Source: Usitatibacter sp035624355 (lineage in GTDB: Bacteria; Pseudomonadota; Gammaproteobacteria; Burkholderiales; Usitatibacteraceae). Taken from it: a DNA stretch of 64,000 nucleotides. The position numbers were made by a program, and so were the translations under genes. A model generated the notes under the pieces. It saw only the letters and a program-made list of their open reading frames with translations, was not told the origin of the DNA and ran no database searches. The stretch is from assembly GCA_035624355.1 (NCBI GenBank), contig DASPRQ010000036.1, positions 10,930-74,929 on the forward strand. Reading direction: 5' to 3'. Below, piece by piece: positions 7,761 to 24,251 of this stretch. Positions within the stretch are counted from its first letter, which is position 1, and each line of letters opens with the position of its first letter.

Positions 7761-9848
7761 TCAGCCATTGAACGTTCCGCCCTCGGCGGCGAGCTTCGCG
7801 AGCATCGGCGCGGGCTTCCAGAACGAGGGGTCGGCGCGGGGGTTCGCCGCGAAGCGGCGCATGCTGCGCACGACGTTGTACGGCCCGACCATATCGGCGT
7901 AGAGCATGGGCCCGCCGCGGTGCATCGGGAAGCCGTAGCCGGTGAGGTAGACCATGTCGATGTCGGAGGCGCGCGCGGCGATGCCCTCCTCGAGGATGCG
8001 CGCGCCCTCGTTCACGAGCGCGTACACGCAGCGCTCGACGATCTCCGCGGCGTCGATCGCACGCGGCGCGATGCCCTTCTCGCGGCGGTAGGCGGCGATC
8101 ATGTGGTCGACGGCGGGATCGGGGATCGCGTCGCGGCGCCCGGCCTCGTAGCGGTACCAGCCCAGGCCCGTCTTCTGCCCGAAGCGCCCGAGCTCGCAGA
8201 GGCGGTCGGCGATGCGGGAGTAGAGCATGTCGGGCTTCTCGGCGTAGCGGCGCTTGCGGATCGCCCAGCCGATGTCGTTGCCCGCGAGGTCGCTCATGCG
8301 GAACGGCCCCATCGCCATGCCGAACTTCTCCATCGCCTCGTCCACCTGCGGGGGCGAGGCGCCTTCCTCGACGAGAAACAGCGCCTGGCGCAGGTACTGC
8401 TCGACCATGCGGTTGCCGATGAAGCCGTCGCACACGCCCGAGACGACCGCGGTCTTGCGGATCTTCTTCGCCACCTGCATCACCGTGGCGAGCACGTCCT
8501 TCGCCGTCTTCGCCCCGCGCACCACCTCGAGCAGCTTCATCACGTTGGCCGGGCTGAAGAAGTGCATGCCCACGACGTCCTGCGGCCGCTTCGTGACCGC
8601 GGCGATGCGGTTCACGTCGAGGGTGGAGGTGTTCGTCGCGAGGATCGCGCCCGGCTTCGCCACCTCGTCGAGCTTGCGGAACACCGACTCCTTCACGCCC
8701 ATGTCCTCGAACACGGCCTCGATCACGAGGTCCGCGCCCTTCACGTCGTCGTAGGAGAGCGTGGGCTTGAGGAGGCCCACGCGCCGCTCGAGCTTCTCGG
8801 CCGTGAGCTTCCCGCGCTTCACGCTCGACTCGTAGTTGCGGCGGACGGTGGCGAGCCCCCGGTCGAGCGCCTCGCGCTTCGTCTCGAGGAGCACGACCGG
8901 CACGCCCGCGTTGAGGAAGCTCATCGCGATCCCGCCGCCCATCGTGCCCGCGCCGATCACCGCGACCGACTCCACCTTGCGCATGGGCGTGCCGGAGGGC
9001 ACATCCGGGATCTTCGAGGCCGCGCGCTCGCCGAAGAACGCGTGGCGCAGCGCCCGCGACTCCGGCGACTGGATGAGCTGCAGGAAGAGCTCGCGCTCGA
9101 GGCGCAGGCCTTCCTCGAAGGGCTTCGACACCGAGGCGGCGACGGCGTCGATGCACTTGGGAGGTGCCGGGTAGTTGCGCACCATCGCCGCCACGGTGTT
9201 GCGCGCGAACTGGAAGAACGCCTCGGCGTCGGGCTGGACGGGCGTGCGGTCGCGCAGGCGCGGCAGGGGACGCGCGGCCGCCGCCTCGCCGGCGAAGGCG
9301 AGCGCGGAGTCGAGCACGGTACCCTCGGCGAGGCGATCGACGAGCGCGGTGTCCCCGAGCTGCGAGGCGGGAACCGTCGCGCCGGAAACGATCATGTTGA
9401 GCGCCGTCTCGACGCCCACCGCGCGGGGCAGCCGCTGCGTGCCGCCGGCGCCGGGGAGCAGGCCGATCTTCACCTCGGGGAGCGCGAGCTGCGCGTCGGG
9501 CGCGACGACGCGGTAGTGGCAGGCGAGCGAGAGCTCGAGGCCGCCGCCCATGCACGTCCCCCCGATCGCCGCGATCACGGGCTTGGCGCTCTCCTCCACC
9601 GCGCGGATGAGGGTGTGCAGGGTGGGCTCGGCGGACGCCTTCGGCGTGTTGAACTCGCGGATGTCGGCGCCGCCCGAGAACATCTTCCCGGCGCCCACGA
9701 GCACGACGGCCTGCACGCGCGCGTCGTCCTGGGCGGCGTCGATTCCGGCGAGGATCGCGGTGCGCAGGGCGTGCCCCAGCCCGTTCACCGGGGGATTGTC
9801 CAGGGTGATGACGGCCACGGGGCCGTGCAGCGTGTAGGGATCGCTCAT
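7761..9848 (-). CDS. Bifunctional enoyl-CoA hydratase / 3-hydroxyacyl-CoA dehydrogenase (FadJ/PimF-like)
   Basis: A 695-residue fusion performing beta-oxidation steps two and three. Residues 1 to about 190 form the crotonase domain, with FSGGADIREF and CMGGGLELSLACHYR (oxyanion-hole Gly) and a glutamate in ALPEVKIGLLPGAGG. The NAD-binding Rossmann domain starts around residue 295 with VIGAGTMGGGIA. The dehydrogenase core has VVGMHFFSPANVMKLLEVV (catalytic His), GFIGNRM, and a duplicated C-terminal helical domain ending in YLTGYGFPMHRGG. The start is chosen by the GAGGAGCGGGAA ribosome-binding site ahead of the ATG at 9848. It follows livF by 10 bp, tying a transporter to beta-oxidation. The order resembles the pimeloyl-CoA pathway enzyme PimF. 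Confidence 0.94.
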   Translation of the reverse strand: MSDPYTLHGPVAVITLDNPPVNGLGHALRTAILAGIDAAQDDARVQAVVLVGAGKMFSGGADIREFNTPKASAEPTLHTLIRAVEESAKPVIAAIGGTCMGGGLELSLACHYRVVAPDAQLALPEVKIGLLPGAGGTQRLPRAVGVETALNMIVSGATVPASQLGDTALVDRLAEGTVLDSALAFAGEAAAARPLPRLRDRTPVQPDAEAFFQFARNTVAAMVRNYPAPPKCIDAVAASVSKPFEEGLRLERELFLQLIQSPESRALRHAFFGERAASKIPDVPSGTPMRKVESVAVIGAGTMGGGIAMSFLNAGVPVVLLETKREALDRGLATVRRNYESSVKRGKLTAEKLERRVGLLKPTLSYDDVKGADLVIEAVFEDMGVKESVFRKLDEVAKPGAILATNTSTLDVNRIAAVTKRPQDVVGMHFFSPANVMKLLEVVRGAKTAKDVLATVMQVAKKIRKTAVVSGVCDGFIGNRMVEQYLRQALFLVEEGASPPQVDEAMEKFGMAMGPFRMSDLAGNDIGWAIRKRRYAEKPDMLYSRIADRLCELGRFGQKTGLGWYRYEAGRRDAIPDPAVDHMIAAYRREKGIAPRAIDAAEIVERCVYALVNEGARILEEGIAARASDIDMVYLTGYGFPMHRGGPMLYADMVGPYNVVRSMRRFAANPRADPSFWKPAPMLAKLAAEGGTFNG

Positions 9849-9858
9849 TTCCCGCTCC

Positions 9859-10554
9859 TCAGACCTCCAGCCATTCGCGGCGCACCGCCTCGTCGGCGCG
9901 CAGCCGCTCGGGCGTGCCCTCGAAGACGATGCGCCCATGGCCCATCACGTACAGCCGATGGGAGATGCCGAGCGCGATCGTGAGCTTCTGCTCGATCAGC
10001 AGGATAGCCACGCCCGCCGCCGCGATCCGCTCGAGCAGCTCCCGGACGAGGGCCACCAGCCGCGGCGCCAGCCCCTCGGTGGGCTCGTCCACCATGATGA
10101 GGTCCGGCTCGCCCATCAGCGTACGGCAGATCGTGAGCATCTGCTGCTCGCCCCCGGAGAGCACGCCGCCGGGGGCGCCGGCGCGCTCGCGCAGGATCGG
10201 GAAGAGCTCGAACACCCGCTCCAGGGTCCACGCGCCCTTGGGCTTCCCCGGCTTCATCCCCAGCAGCAGGTTCTCGCGCACCGTGAGGGTGGGGAAGATG
10301 TCGCGGTTCTCGGGGACGTAGCCGAGCCCCCGCCGGGCGATCTGGTGCGGCTTCAGGCCGTCGATGCGCTCGCCCTTGAAGCGGACGGTGCCCACGGGGG
10401 CGACCTCGCCCATGATGGTCTTGATGGTGGTCGAGCGGCCGGCGCCGTTGCGCCCCAGCAGGCTCACGATCTCCCCGGGCCGCACGTGGAAGGTGACGCC
10501 CTGCAGGATGTGGCTCTTGCCGTAGTAGGCGTGCAGGTCCTCGACCTCAAGCAT
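9859..10554 (-). CDS. livF: ABC transporter ATP-binding protein, LivF-type
   Basis: The second ATPase of a branched-chain-amino-acid-type (HAAT) importer, 231 residues. Domains are a Walker A LLGRNGAGRST at about residue 35, a signature VLSGGEQQML, Walker B LIMVDEPTEGLAP, and an H-loop LLIEQKL. The invariant Walker A Lys is replaced by Arg (codon CGC). I recall this variant among some LivF homologues, but it is worth noting because Lys normally contacts the ATP phosphates. It overlaps livG by 8 bp. Substrates of such systems include amino acids, amides, urea, and aromatic or fatty-acid-like compounds. Confidence 0.92.
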   Translation of the reverse strand: MLEVEDLHAYYGKSHILQGVTFHVRPGEIVSLLGRNGAGRSTTIKTIMGEVAPVGTVRFKGERIDGLKPHQIARRGLGYVPENRDIFPTLTVRENLLLGMKPGKPKGAWTLERVFELFPILRERAGAPGGVLSGGEQQMLTICRTLMGEPDLIMVDEPTEGLAPRLVALVRELLERIAAAGVAILLIEQKLTIALGISHRLYVMGHGRIVFEGTPERLRADEAVRREWLEV

Positions 10555-11332
10555 CGGCGTCTCCGAGGTAGGCCGCGCGCACCGCCTCGTTCTCGCGGAT
10601 GCGCGCCGGCGCGTCGCTCGCGACGATCTCGCCGTAGACCAGCACGGAGATGCGGTCGGCCAGCCCGAACACCACGCCCATGTCGTGCTCGACCATGACG
10701 AGCGTGCGTCCCTCGGTCACGGAGCGGATCAGCTCGACTGCGTTCTCCGTCTCGTGGCGGCTCATGCCCGCGGTGGGCTCGTCGAGCAGGATCACGCGCG
10801 CGTCGCCCGCGATGGCGATGCCGATCTCGAGCGCGCGCTGCTCGGCGTAGGTGAGCACGCCCGCGAGCGTGTCGCGCCGGTCCGCGAGCCGGATCTGCCC
10901 GAGGACCCGCTCGGCGCGCTCGGCGACGTCCCGCAGCCGGTCGCAGCGGCGCAGGAAGTCGTAGCCGCAGCCGAGGGGCCAGAGCACGCCGCAGCGCACG
11001 TTCTCGTAGACCGTGAGCCGCGGGAAGATGTTGGTCACCTGGAAGCTGCGCGAAAGCCCGCGCCGCGCGATGCGGTACGGCGCTTCCCCCGCGATCTCCG
11101 CGCCCTCGAGGCGGATCGACCCGCGCGTGGGCGCGATGCGCCCGCTCACGAGGTTGAAGAGCGTCGACTTTCCCGCACCGTTGGGCCCGATGATGGCGTG
11201 GCGCTCGCCGCGCGGGATCGCGAGCGAGACGCCGCGGATGATGGGGGTCGCCCCGAAGCTCTTGTGCACCCCGGAGAGCTCGAGCGCGACGGGGGCCGGC
11301 TCCGGCCGCGGGGCGGCGAGGGCGCTAGGCAT
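10547..11332 (-). CDS. livG: ABC transporter ATP-binding protein, LivG-type
   Basis: The first ATPase of the importer, 261 residues. It has a normal Walker A IIGPNGAGKSTLFNL, the LivG-type Q-loop region SRSFQVTNIFPRLTVYENV, a slightly atypical signature (LTYAEQRALEIG in place of LSGG, common in LivG proteins), Walker B ARVILLDEPTAGMS, and H-loop VMVEHDMGVV. The stop overlaps the livF start by 8 bp, and its own start overlaps the livM end by 8 bp, so the three genes are translated as one unit. It powers the LivH-LivM channel at the inner membrane. Confidence 0.93.
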   Translation of the reverse strand: MPSALAAPRPEPAPVALELSGVHKSFGATPIIRGVSLAIPRGERHAIIGPNGAGKSTLFNLVSGRIAPTRGSIRLEGAEIAGEAPYRIARRGLSRSFQVTNIFPRLTVYENVRCGVLWPLGCGYDFLRRCDRLRDVAERAERVLGQIRLADRRDTLAGVLTYAEQRALEIGIAIAGDARVILLDEPTAGMSRHETENAVELIRSVTEGRTLVMVEHDMGVVFGLADRISVLVYGEIVASDAPARIRENEAVRAAYLGDADA

Positions 11333-12578
11333 GGGCGTGGATCTCCTCCGCGGCCCGCTCCCACGCGGCCGCGACGCGGGGCCGGATGCGGGCGAGCGCC
11401 GCGGCGCCCAGGGCGAGCACGCCGGCCGCGCCGATCCACGGCCAGGGTTTCGCCGTGTCCATGGGGATCCAGAAGAGCGTCATCAGCGCGCCGGCCTCGG
11501 GCTGCGTGGAGCGCCGGTAGGCGATCTCGATGAGCGTCGCCGCGCCAGCGAGCGTCGCGAGCGCGAAGGGGAGCGCCAGCAGGTACGAGCGCGCGATCGC
11601 GGCCACGGCGCGCGTGCGCAGCGCCGAGAGGTGGATCATCGCGAGGCCCGCAAGCCCCCCGGGCACGAACGCCACCATCCCCATGAAGATGAGCCCGAGG
11701 TAGAGAAGCCACGCGCTCGTGTAATCGGACAGGCTCACCTGCAGCCAGGTGATCGCCGCCGCCCCGAGGACCGCGCCGACGAAGTGGTGCACGCCGCCGA
11801 TGTAGACCATGAGGAGCACGGCCCCCGAGCGCGTCGCGCCCACCGCCTCCCCGGTCACGATCTCGTAGTTGATCGCGTGCAGCCCGCCCGCGAGCCCCGC
11901 GAACGCCGCCGCCACCGAGAAGGCGATGAAGCGCACCCGCCGGGGATCGTAGCCGACGAACTCCACCCGCTCGGGGTTGTCGCGCACCGCGTTGCACAGG
12001 CGCCCGACGGGCGTGCGCATGAACGCGTGGATGAGGATCGCGGCCACGAAGAGCCACGCGGCGATCAGGTAGTAGACCTGCAGCTGGGAGCCGAAGTCGA
12101 GGCCCAGCCAGCGGGGCGCCTCGGTGCGGCTCGCGGTCACGCCTTCCTCGCCGCCGAAGAACGACGGCAGCATGAGGGAGGCGGCGCGCACGAGCTCGCC
12201 CACGCCGAGCGTGATCAGCGCGAAGATGGTCCCGCCGCGCCGCGTCGTGAGCGCGCCGAAGACGATGCCGAAGCCGAGCCCCGCGGCGGCACCCGCGAGC
12301 GGCACGAGCGGCACCGGGATCGGCCAGCCCCCGTTCACCGCGCGCAGCAGGTGGATCGCCGCGTAGCCGCCGAGCCCGAAATAGACCGCGTGCCCGAACG
12401 AGAGCAGCCCCGTCTGGCCGAGCAGCAGGTTGTAGGAGAGCGCGAACACCGCCGCGATCCCCATCTGGGAAAGGAGCGAGCGGCCGAAGTCGCTCTGCAG
12501 GCCCGGCACCCACGGCAGGACCGCGAGCAGCGCCGCGGCGCCGACCCACCATGCGGGGCGGGTCGCCCCTTTCGTCAT
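11325..12578 (-). CDS. livM: ABC transporter permease, LivM-type
   Basis: Inner-membrane channel subunit of about 417 residues with roughly ten hydrophobic segments. The hallmark is YNLLLGQTGLLSFGHAVYFGLGGY in the first third (EAA-like family block), with GAVLLMVYIGG and a C-terminal segment after GLAMIHLSALR. The C-terminal tail from about residue 325 contains additional hydrophobic stretches beyond the core, ending in a charged EEIHAHA. The start is set by the overlap ATGA with the livH stop. It pairs with LivH to form the translocation pore. Confidence 0.92.
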   Translation of the reverse strand: MTKGATRPAWWVGAAALLAVLPWVPGLQSDFGRSLLSQMGIAAVFALSYNLLLGQTGLLSFGHAVYFGLGGYAAIHLLRAVNGGWPIPVPLVPLAGAAAGLGFGIVFGALTTRRGGTIFALITLGVGELVRAASLMLPSFFGGEEGVTASRTEAPRWLGLDFGSQLQVYYLIAAWLFVAAILIHAFMRTPVGRLCNAVRDNPERVEFVGYDPRRVRFIAFSVAAAFAGLAGGLHAINYEIVTGEAVGATRSGAVLLMVYIGGVHHFVGAVLGAAAITWLQVSLSDYTSAWLLYLGLIFMGMVAFVPGGLAGLAMIHLSALRTRAVAAIARSYLLALPFALATLAGAATLIEIAYRRSTQPEAGALMTLFWIPMDTAKPWPWIGAAGVLALGAAALARIRPRVAAAWERAAEEIHAHA

Positions 12579-13525
12579 GTGTCGCGCGTCCCCATCAGGC
12601 CGCGCGGCCGCACGATCAGCATGAGGACCAGCAGCAGGTAGGGGATGAGGGGCGCGGCCTGGGAGAGCTTGATCGCGAGCATCTCGCGCAGCGCCGAGCC
12701 GGGCGGAAGCCCCATGCCGAGCGCGCGCAGGAGGTCGGCGAGCGAGTAGTCCACCGCCACCGCGAAGGTCTGCACGACGCCGATCAGCATCGAGGCGATG
12801 AAGGCGCCCGGGATCGATCCCAGGCCGCCCACGACGATCACCACGAAGACGATGGGCCCGAGCGCCGCGGCCATGTTCGGCTCGGTGAGCAGCGCGAAGC
12901 CGCCGATCACGCCGGCGAGCCCCGCGAGCGCGCTGCCGATCGCGAACACCAGCACGAAGAGCCGCGGCACGTCGTGGCCGAGCGCGCTCACCATCCTGGG
13001 GTGCGTGAGCGCGGCCTGGATCACGAGCCCCACGCGCGTGCGCTTGAAGGCGAGCCACAGGAACGCGAACATGCCCACGGAGATCATCGTCATCAGCACC
13101 TTGTAGAACGGGTAGCTGGTGCCGTAGATGCGGAAGGCGGCGAAGTCGATCGAAGCGGGGACGCGGTTCTCGATGGGGTTGCGCCCCCAGGCCATGATCA
13201 CCAGCTCCCCGATCACGTAGGCGAGCCCGAAGGTGAAGAGGATCTCCGCCACGTGCCCGAGGCGGTGCACGCGCGCGAGCCCGTAGCGCTCGATCGCCGC
13301 GCCCACGAGGCCGCACAGCAGCGGGGCCACGACGAGCGCCGGCCAGAAGCCGATCCAGCGCGAGATCTGCCACGACAAGTACGCGCCGAGCATGAAGACG
13401 CTCGCGTGGGCGAAGTTGAGCACGCCCATCATGCTGAAGATGAGCGTGAGCCCCGAGGACAGCATGAACAGCAGCAGCCCGTACACCGCCCCGTTGAGGA
13501 GCGAGAAGACGACGATCTCGCGCAC
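12575..13525 (-). CDS. livH: ABC transporter permease, LivH-type
   Basis: A 316-residue inner-membrane permease with eight or so transmembrane segments. Diagnostic blocks are LNGAVYGLLLFMLSSGLTLIFSMMGVLNFAH at the N-terminus, VVGGLGSIPGAFIASMLIG, and the terminal LMLIVRPRGLMG. It lies 37 bp downstream of the binding-protein gene, and its stop overlaps livM (ATGA). With LivM it forms the channel of the same importer. Confidence 0.93.
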   Translation of the reverse strand: MREIVVFSLLNGAVYGLLLFMLSSGLTLIFSMMGVLNFAHASVFMLGAYLSWQISRWIGFWPALVVAPLLCGLVGAAIERYGLARVHRLGHVAEILFTFGLAYVIGELVIMAWGRNPIENRVPASIDFAAFRIYGTSYPFYKVLMTMISVGMFAFLWLAFKRTRVGLVIQAALTHPRMVSALGHDVPRLFVLVFAIGSALAGLAGVIGGFALLTEPNMAAALGPIVFVVIVVGGLGSIPGAFIASMLIGVVQTFAVAVDYSLADLLRALGMGLPPGSALREMLAIKLSQAAPLIPYLLLVLMLIVRPRGLMGTRDT

Positions 13526-13562
13526 GGGCGGGCCCCGGGGCGCTGGCCGCGCGGGGCGCCTC

Positions 13563-14798
13563 CTAGGGGCGCGTCATCTTGCAGGTGGTCGGCATCGCGG
13601 TGTCGGCGGCGCTGATCTTCTTGTCGGTCTTGAAGCCCAGGCCGCTGTGCTCGACGTCGTACTTCACCTTGTCCGAGAGCGTCGAAACGAAGAGCGGCTG
13701 CAGGAGCTGGTGGTTGTCGGCGCGCATCTCCATGGGTCCGAGCGGCGTGTCGAGCTTCAGGCCCTCGAGCGCATGGGCGAGCTTCACCGGGTCGTTGGAC
13801 TTCGCCTTCTTCGCCGCCGCCTCGAGCATCGCGAACATGTTGCGGATGCGCCAGTAGTACATCTCGTCGGACTTGTCGGTGAAGCGCTTGTGGAAGGCCA
13901 CCTCCTCGGGCAGCAGGTACGGCAGCACGTTCTTGTGGTGCTCGGTCACCTGCTTGAGGTAGCCCACCCCGTCGTGCCCGATGGCGGGAACGGACCCCAG
14001 GCCGCCGCCGTAGTAGGTGAACCAGTTCACCTTGAGCCCCGCGTCCTTGCCGGCCTTGAAGAGCAGCAGCATGTCGTTGCTCCAGTTGCCGGTGATCACC
14101 GTGTCGGCGCCGGAGGCCTTGATCTTGGCCACGTAGGGCGAGAAGTCCTGGATCTTCTGCAGCGGATGCAGCTCGTCGCCCACGATCTGCACGTCGGGGC
14201 GCTTGGCGGCGAGGATGCGGTGCGCGGCCGCCGCCACGGCCTTGCCGAACGAGTAGTCCTGGTTGATGAGGTAGACCTTGTGGATGTCCTTGTCGGCGGC
14301 GATCACGTCGCCGAAGGCCGCCATCTTCATGTCGACGTCGGCGTCGAAGCGGAAGTGCCAGAAGTTGCACTTCTCGTTGGTGAGCGCCGGGTCGATGGCG
14401 GCGTAGTTGAAGAAGAGCACCTCCTTGCCCGGGTTGCGCTCGTTGTGCTTGAGCACCGCGTCGGTGAGCGCGAGGGCCACCGCGCTGCCGTTGCCCTGCA
14501 TGACGATGCGGGCGCCCTCGTCGATCGCCTTCTTCAGCATGATGAGCGATTCCTGGGGGTTCACCTTGTTGTCGTAGGAGAGGAGCTCGAGCTTCTGCCC
14601 GTTGAGCCCGCCGGCCGCGTTGATGCGGTCGATGAAGAAGATCATGTGCTTCTGGGCGTTGACCCCGGCGCTCGCCGCGCCGCCCGAGAGCGGATCGATG
14701 TAGCCGATCTTCAGGGTATCGGCCGCGGCGGGCAGCGCCGCCAGCACCGCGGCGAGCGCCAGGCCGTACTTGGCGATACGGTGGAAAAGTTCGCGCAT
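13563..14798 (-). CDS. Periplasmic substrate-binding protein of the LivH/M/G/F importer
   Basis: A 411-residue Leu/Ile/Val-binding-protein-like receptor (type I periplasmic-binding fold). The signal peptide MRELFHRIAKYGLALAAVLAALPAAA ends with an Ala-X-Ala site before DTLKIGYIDPLSG. Family features are the opening IGYIDPLSGGAASAG, the INAAGGLNGQKLELLSYD block and a long C-terminal half. GAGGAGG lies ahead of the ATG. It heads the operon that continues into beta-oxidation genes, so the ligand is more likely an acyl, dicarboxylic or aromatic acid than an amino acid. That is inference from context. Confidence 0.9.
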   Translation of the reverse strand: MRELFHRIAKYGLALAAVLAALPAAADTLKIGYIDPLSGGAASAGVNAQKHMIFFIDRINAAGGLNGQKLELLSYDNKVNPQESLIMLKKAIDEGARIVMQGNGSAVALALTDAVLKHNERNPGKEVLFFNYAAIDPALTNEKCNFWHFRFDADVDMKMAAFGDVIAADKDIHKVYLINQDYSFGKAVAAAAHRILAAKRPDVQIVGDELHPLQKIQDFSPYVAKIKASGADTVITGNWSNDMLLLFKAGKDAGLKVNWFTYYGGGLGSVPAIGHDGVGYLKQVTEHHKNVLPYLLPEEVAFHKRFTDKSDEMYYWRIRNMFAMLEAAAKKAKSNDPVKLAHALEGLKLDTPLGPMEMRADNHQLLQPLFVSTLSDKVKYDVEHSGLGFKTDKKISAADTAMPTTCKMTRP

Positions 14799-14905
14799 GG
14801 GGCCTCCTCGTGTATTTTTGGGGCTCGGGGGGAATCCCCGGGCCTGGGTGGAGTGCCGATCCTAGCGGCGCGCGGTGCCCATGACAAGACAGAGGAGGAG
14901 AACCC
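14799..14905. promoter_or_regulatory. Divergent promoter region between transporter operon and acyl-CoA ligase
   Basis: A 107-bp gap between two divergently transcribed genes of the same apparent pathway, so both promoters must lie here or overlap it. Seen directly: an A/T patch GTATTTTTGG at about 14812-14821 that reads CCAAAAATAC toward the transporter side, and two strong ribosome-binding sites, GAGGAGG for the minus gene and GAGGAGGAG for the plus gene. No clear -35/-10 pair or operator palindrome is evident. Coordinate control of uptake and CoA activation is a reasonable inference. Confidence 0.5.
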
Positions 14906-16546
<1,641 letters not shown>

Positions 16547-16554
16547 GATGTGAG

Positions 16555-16589
16555 ATGGGGTCAGGTCACTTTTCGGCCCTGTCCCCATT
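16555..16589. repeat. Imperfect palindrome of the ATGGGGTCAGG...CCCTGTCCCCAT type; likely bidirectional terminator
   Basis: The gap between two convergent genes carries ATGGGGTCAGG at 16555-16565 and CCCTGTCCCCAT at 16578-16589, which pair except at one position around a short T-rich loop. This resembles the scattered GGGGACAG/CTGACCCC palindromes that accompany RAYT-type REP elements in many proteobacteria. No RAYT gene is in the window. By position it could stop transcription from both sides. Confidence 0.55.
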
Positions 16590-16604
16590 TCGCTCGCGGC
16601 CGGG

Positions 16605-18416
16605 CTAGCGCGAAGCGGTCCGCTCCCCGGCGAGGTCGATGTCGACGTACTTCCAGAAGTTGTACGTGAGGAGCGGAGAGCGTTCGAAGCCGACGAGCCA
16701 CGGATACCACAGCGAGGTCCGGATGCGGTGCACGTTGAGCTTCCACGGGGCGTAAGCGACGACGAGCTTCGCCATCTCCTGGTACAGGCGCGTGCGCTCG
16801 GGGCTGTCCGGCAGGGTGCGCGCCTTCTCGAAGAGGCGGTCGTACGCGGGCAGCTTGAAGCGCGCGAAGTTCTGGTCGACGTTCGGGCCGTAAAGGGAGA
16901 CCAGCCACGTCTCGGCGTCGGGCGCCGAGGCCGTCTCCCCCAGCCGCCACACCTGGAGCTTGCCGAGCCGCGCGGCCTTGAGCAGGTCCGGCCACTTGCC
17001 CTTGTTGATCTCGAGCCGTATGCCGATGTCGTCGAGGCTGCGCTTCCAGAGCTCGTCGTACTGCTGGTCGACCGCCGTCGGCGTGGAGTTCATGTGGATC
17101 GTGAGGGGGCTTCCGTCGGGCATCTCGCGGTAGCCGTCGCCGTCGCGGTCCACGTAGCCGTACATGTCGAGCAGGGCCTTCGCCTTCGGAACGTCGTACT
17201 CGTCGGCCGAGGTGTGGAAGTTGGGGTCGTACCCCGCGACGCCCGGGCTGTACGGCGTCTCCGCCGGGATCGCCTGTCCCTTCCTGAGGATCGCGATCTC
17301 GTCCTCGACCTTGTACGAAAGGTTGATCGCCCGCCGCAGGGCGACCTTGTCCGGCGTGTAGCCGCCCACCACGGGATCCTCCATGTTGAAGTACGAGAAC
17401 GTGATGTCGAGCGTCGGCTCCTGCTCCATGCGGATGCCGCGCCGCTCGAGGTTGCGCGCGAGCTTGTTGTTCGGGAAGGCCTGGTACGCGTACTCCTCGG
17501 GCACCAGCCAGAGCAGGTCCATCTCGCCGTTGAGGAACGCGAGCCAGCGCGGCTGCGTCTCCTCGACGATCGAGATCTCGACCCGGTCGATCATCGGGAT
17601 GGGCCGGCCCTCGAGGCGCGCCTTGATGCGCTGCCCGCGCTCGTCGTCGGCGTTGGGCTGCGCATCCCAGGTCTCCTCGCGATAGTTCGGGTTGCGCTCG
17701 AACACCATCTTGGACGAGCGCTTCCAGAAGGCGAGCCGCCAGGGTCCGGTGCCGACCGGATGCGACCCGAACTCGTCGCCGTAACGCTCCACCACCTCGC
17801 GGGCGACGGCGCAGGAGATGCGGCAGTCGGCGAAGTTGTAGATGAACACGTAGATCGGCTCCTTGAGCTTCACCTGGAACGTGTAGCGGTCGAGGACCTT
17901 CAGTCCCTCGATCGGCGCGTCGTAGTCGAAGCGGTTCTCCCTGCGCGCCTTCTCGGCCGCGACGTCGGCGCCGATGACGTAGGGCTCGATCTCCGCGATC
18001 TGCGACGCCTGGACCGTGGGGTCGAGCACGCGCTTGATCGAGTAGACATAGTCCGCCGCAACGAGCTCGCGCTTCTTCCCGCCGAACGCCGGGTCGTCGG
18101 CGAAGTAGATGCCCGGCCGGATGTGGATCGTGAACGTCCTTCCGCCATCGGTGACCTCGGGCAGCGATGCCGCCGTCTGCGGCACGAGCTTGAGCGGGCG
18201 CGCGAGGTAGTCGTACGTGAGGGGGGTCTCGAACATGCCCTGGTTCACGATGTTCGAGTAGACGTCCGCGATGTGCTGCGGATCGAAGCTCGTCTCCGCG
18301 ATCTCGAAGGCGTAGCGCAGGACCTTCTCGGGCGGCGCGGAGCGCGCCGGCGAGGCGCAGTTCGCGAGCGCCAGTGCCAGCAGCAGCAGGACTGCTCCAG
18401 GGAATCCGCCCCTCAC
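16605..18416 (-). CDS. Oligopeptide-type extracellular solute-binding lipoprotein (SBP family 5)
   Basis: A 603-residue periplasmic binding protein of the DppA/OppA family. The N-terminus has a lipoprotein signal with lipobox LANC (Cys near residue 20). Family features are YAFEIAETSFDPQHI at the mature start, FTIHIRPGIYFAD, SIKRVLDP, VGTGPWRLAFWKR and a late IHMNSTPT. No permease or ATPase of the same type is adjacent, so it is an orphan receptor here. Only 15 bp separate its start from the uvrA stop, so it may be transcribed with uvrA. Confidence 0.88.
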   Translation of the reverse strand: MRGGFPGAVLLLLALALANCASPARSAPPEKVLRYAFEIAETSFDPQHIADVYSNIVNQGMFETPLTYDYLARPLKLVPQTAASLPEVTDGGRTFTIHIRPGIYFADDPAFGGKKRELVAADYVYSIKRVLDPTVQASQIAEIEPYVIGADVAAEKARRENRFDYDAPIEGLKVLDRYTFQVKLKEPIYVFIYNFADCRISCAVAREVVERYGDEFGSHPVGTGPWRLAFWKRSSKMVFERNPNYREETWDAQPNADDERGQRIKARLEGRPIPMIDRVEISIVEETQPRWLAFLNGEMDLLWLVPEEYAYQAFPNNKLARNLERRGIRMEQEPTLDITFSYFNMEDPVVGGYTPDKVALRRAINLSYKVEDEIAILRKGQAIPAETPYSPGVAGYDPNFHTSADEYDVPKAKALLDMYGYVDRDGDGYREMPDGSPLTIHMNSTPTAVDQQYDELWKRSLDDIGIRLEINKGKWPDLLKAARLGKLQVWRLGETASAPDAETWLVSLYGPNVDQNFARFKLPAYDRLFEKARTLPDSPERTRLYQEMAKLVVAYAPWKLNVHRIRTSLWYPWLVGFERSPLLTYNFWKYVDIDLAGERTASR

Positions 18417-18431
18417 GCCATCCTCCGAGCG

Positions 18432-24251
<5,820 letters not shown>

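Noticed and set aside
7745..7768. Upstream ATG for the thiolase (MAETGAHA...)
   Set aside because: It overlaps the preceding gene and lacks a ribosome-binding site, while the ATG at 7744 has GGAG at good spacing and gives the normal family length.
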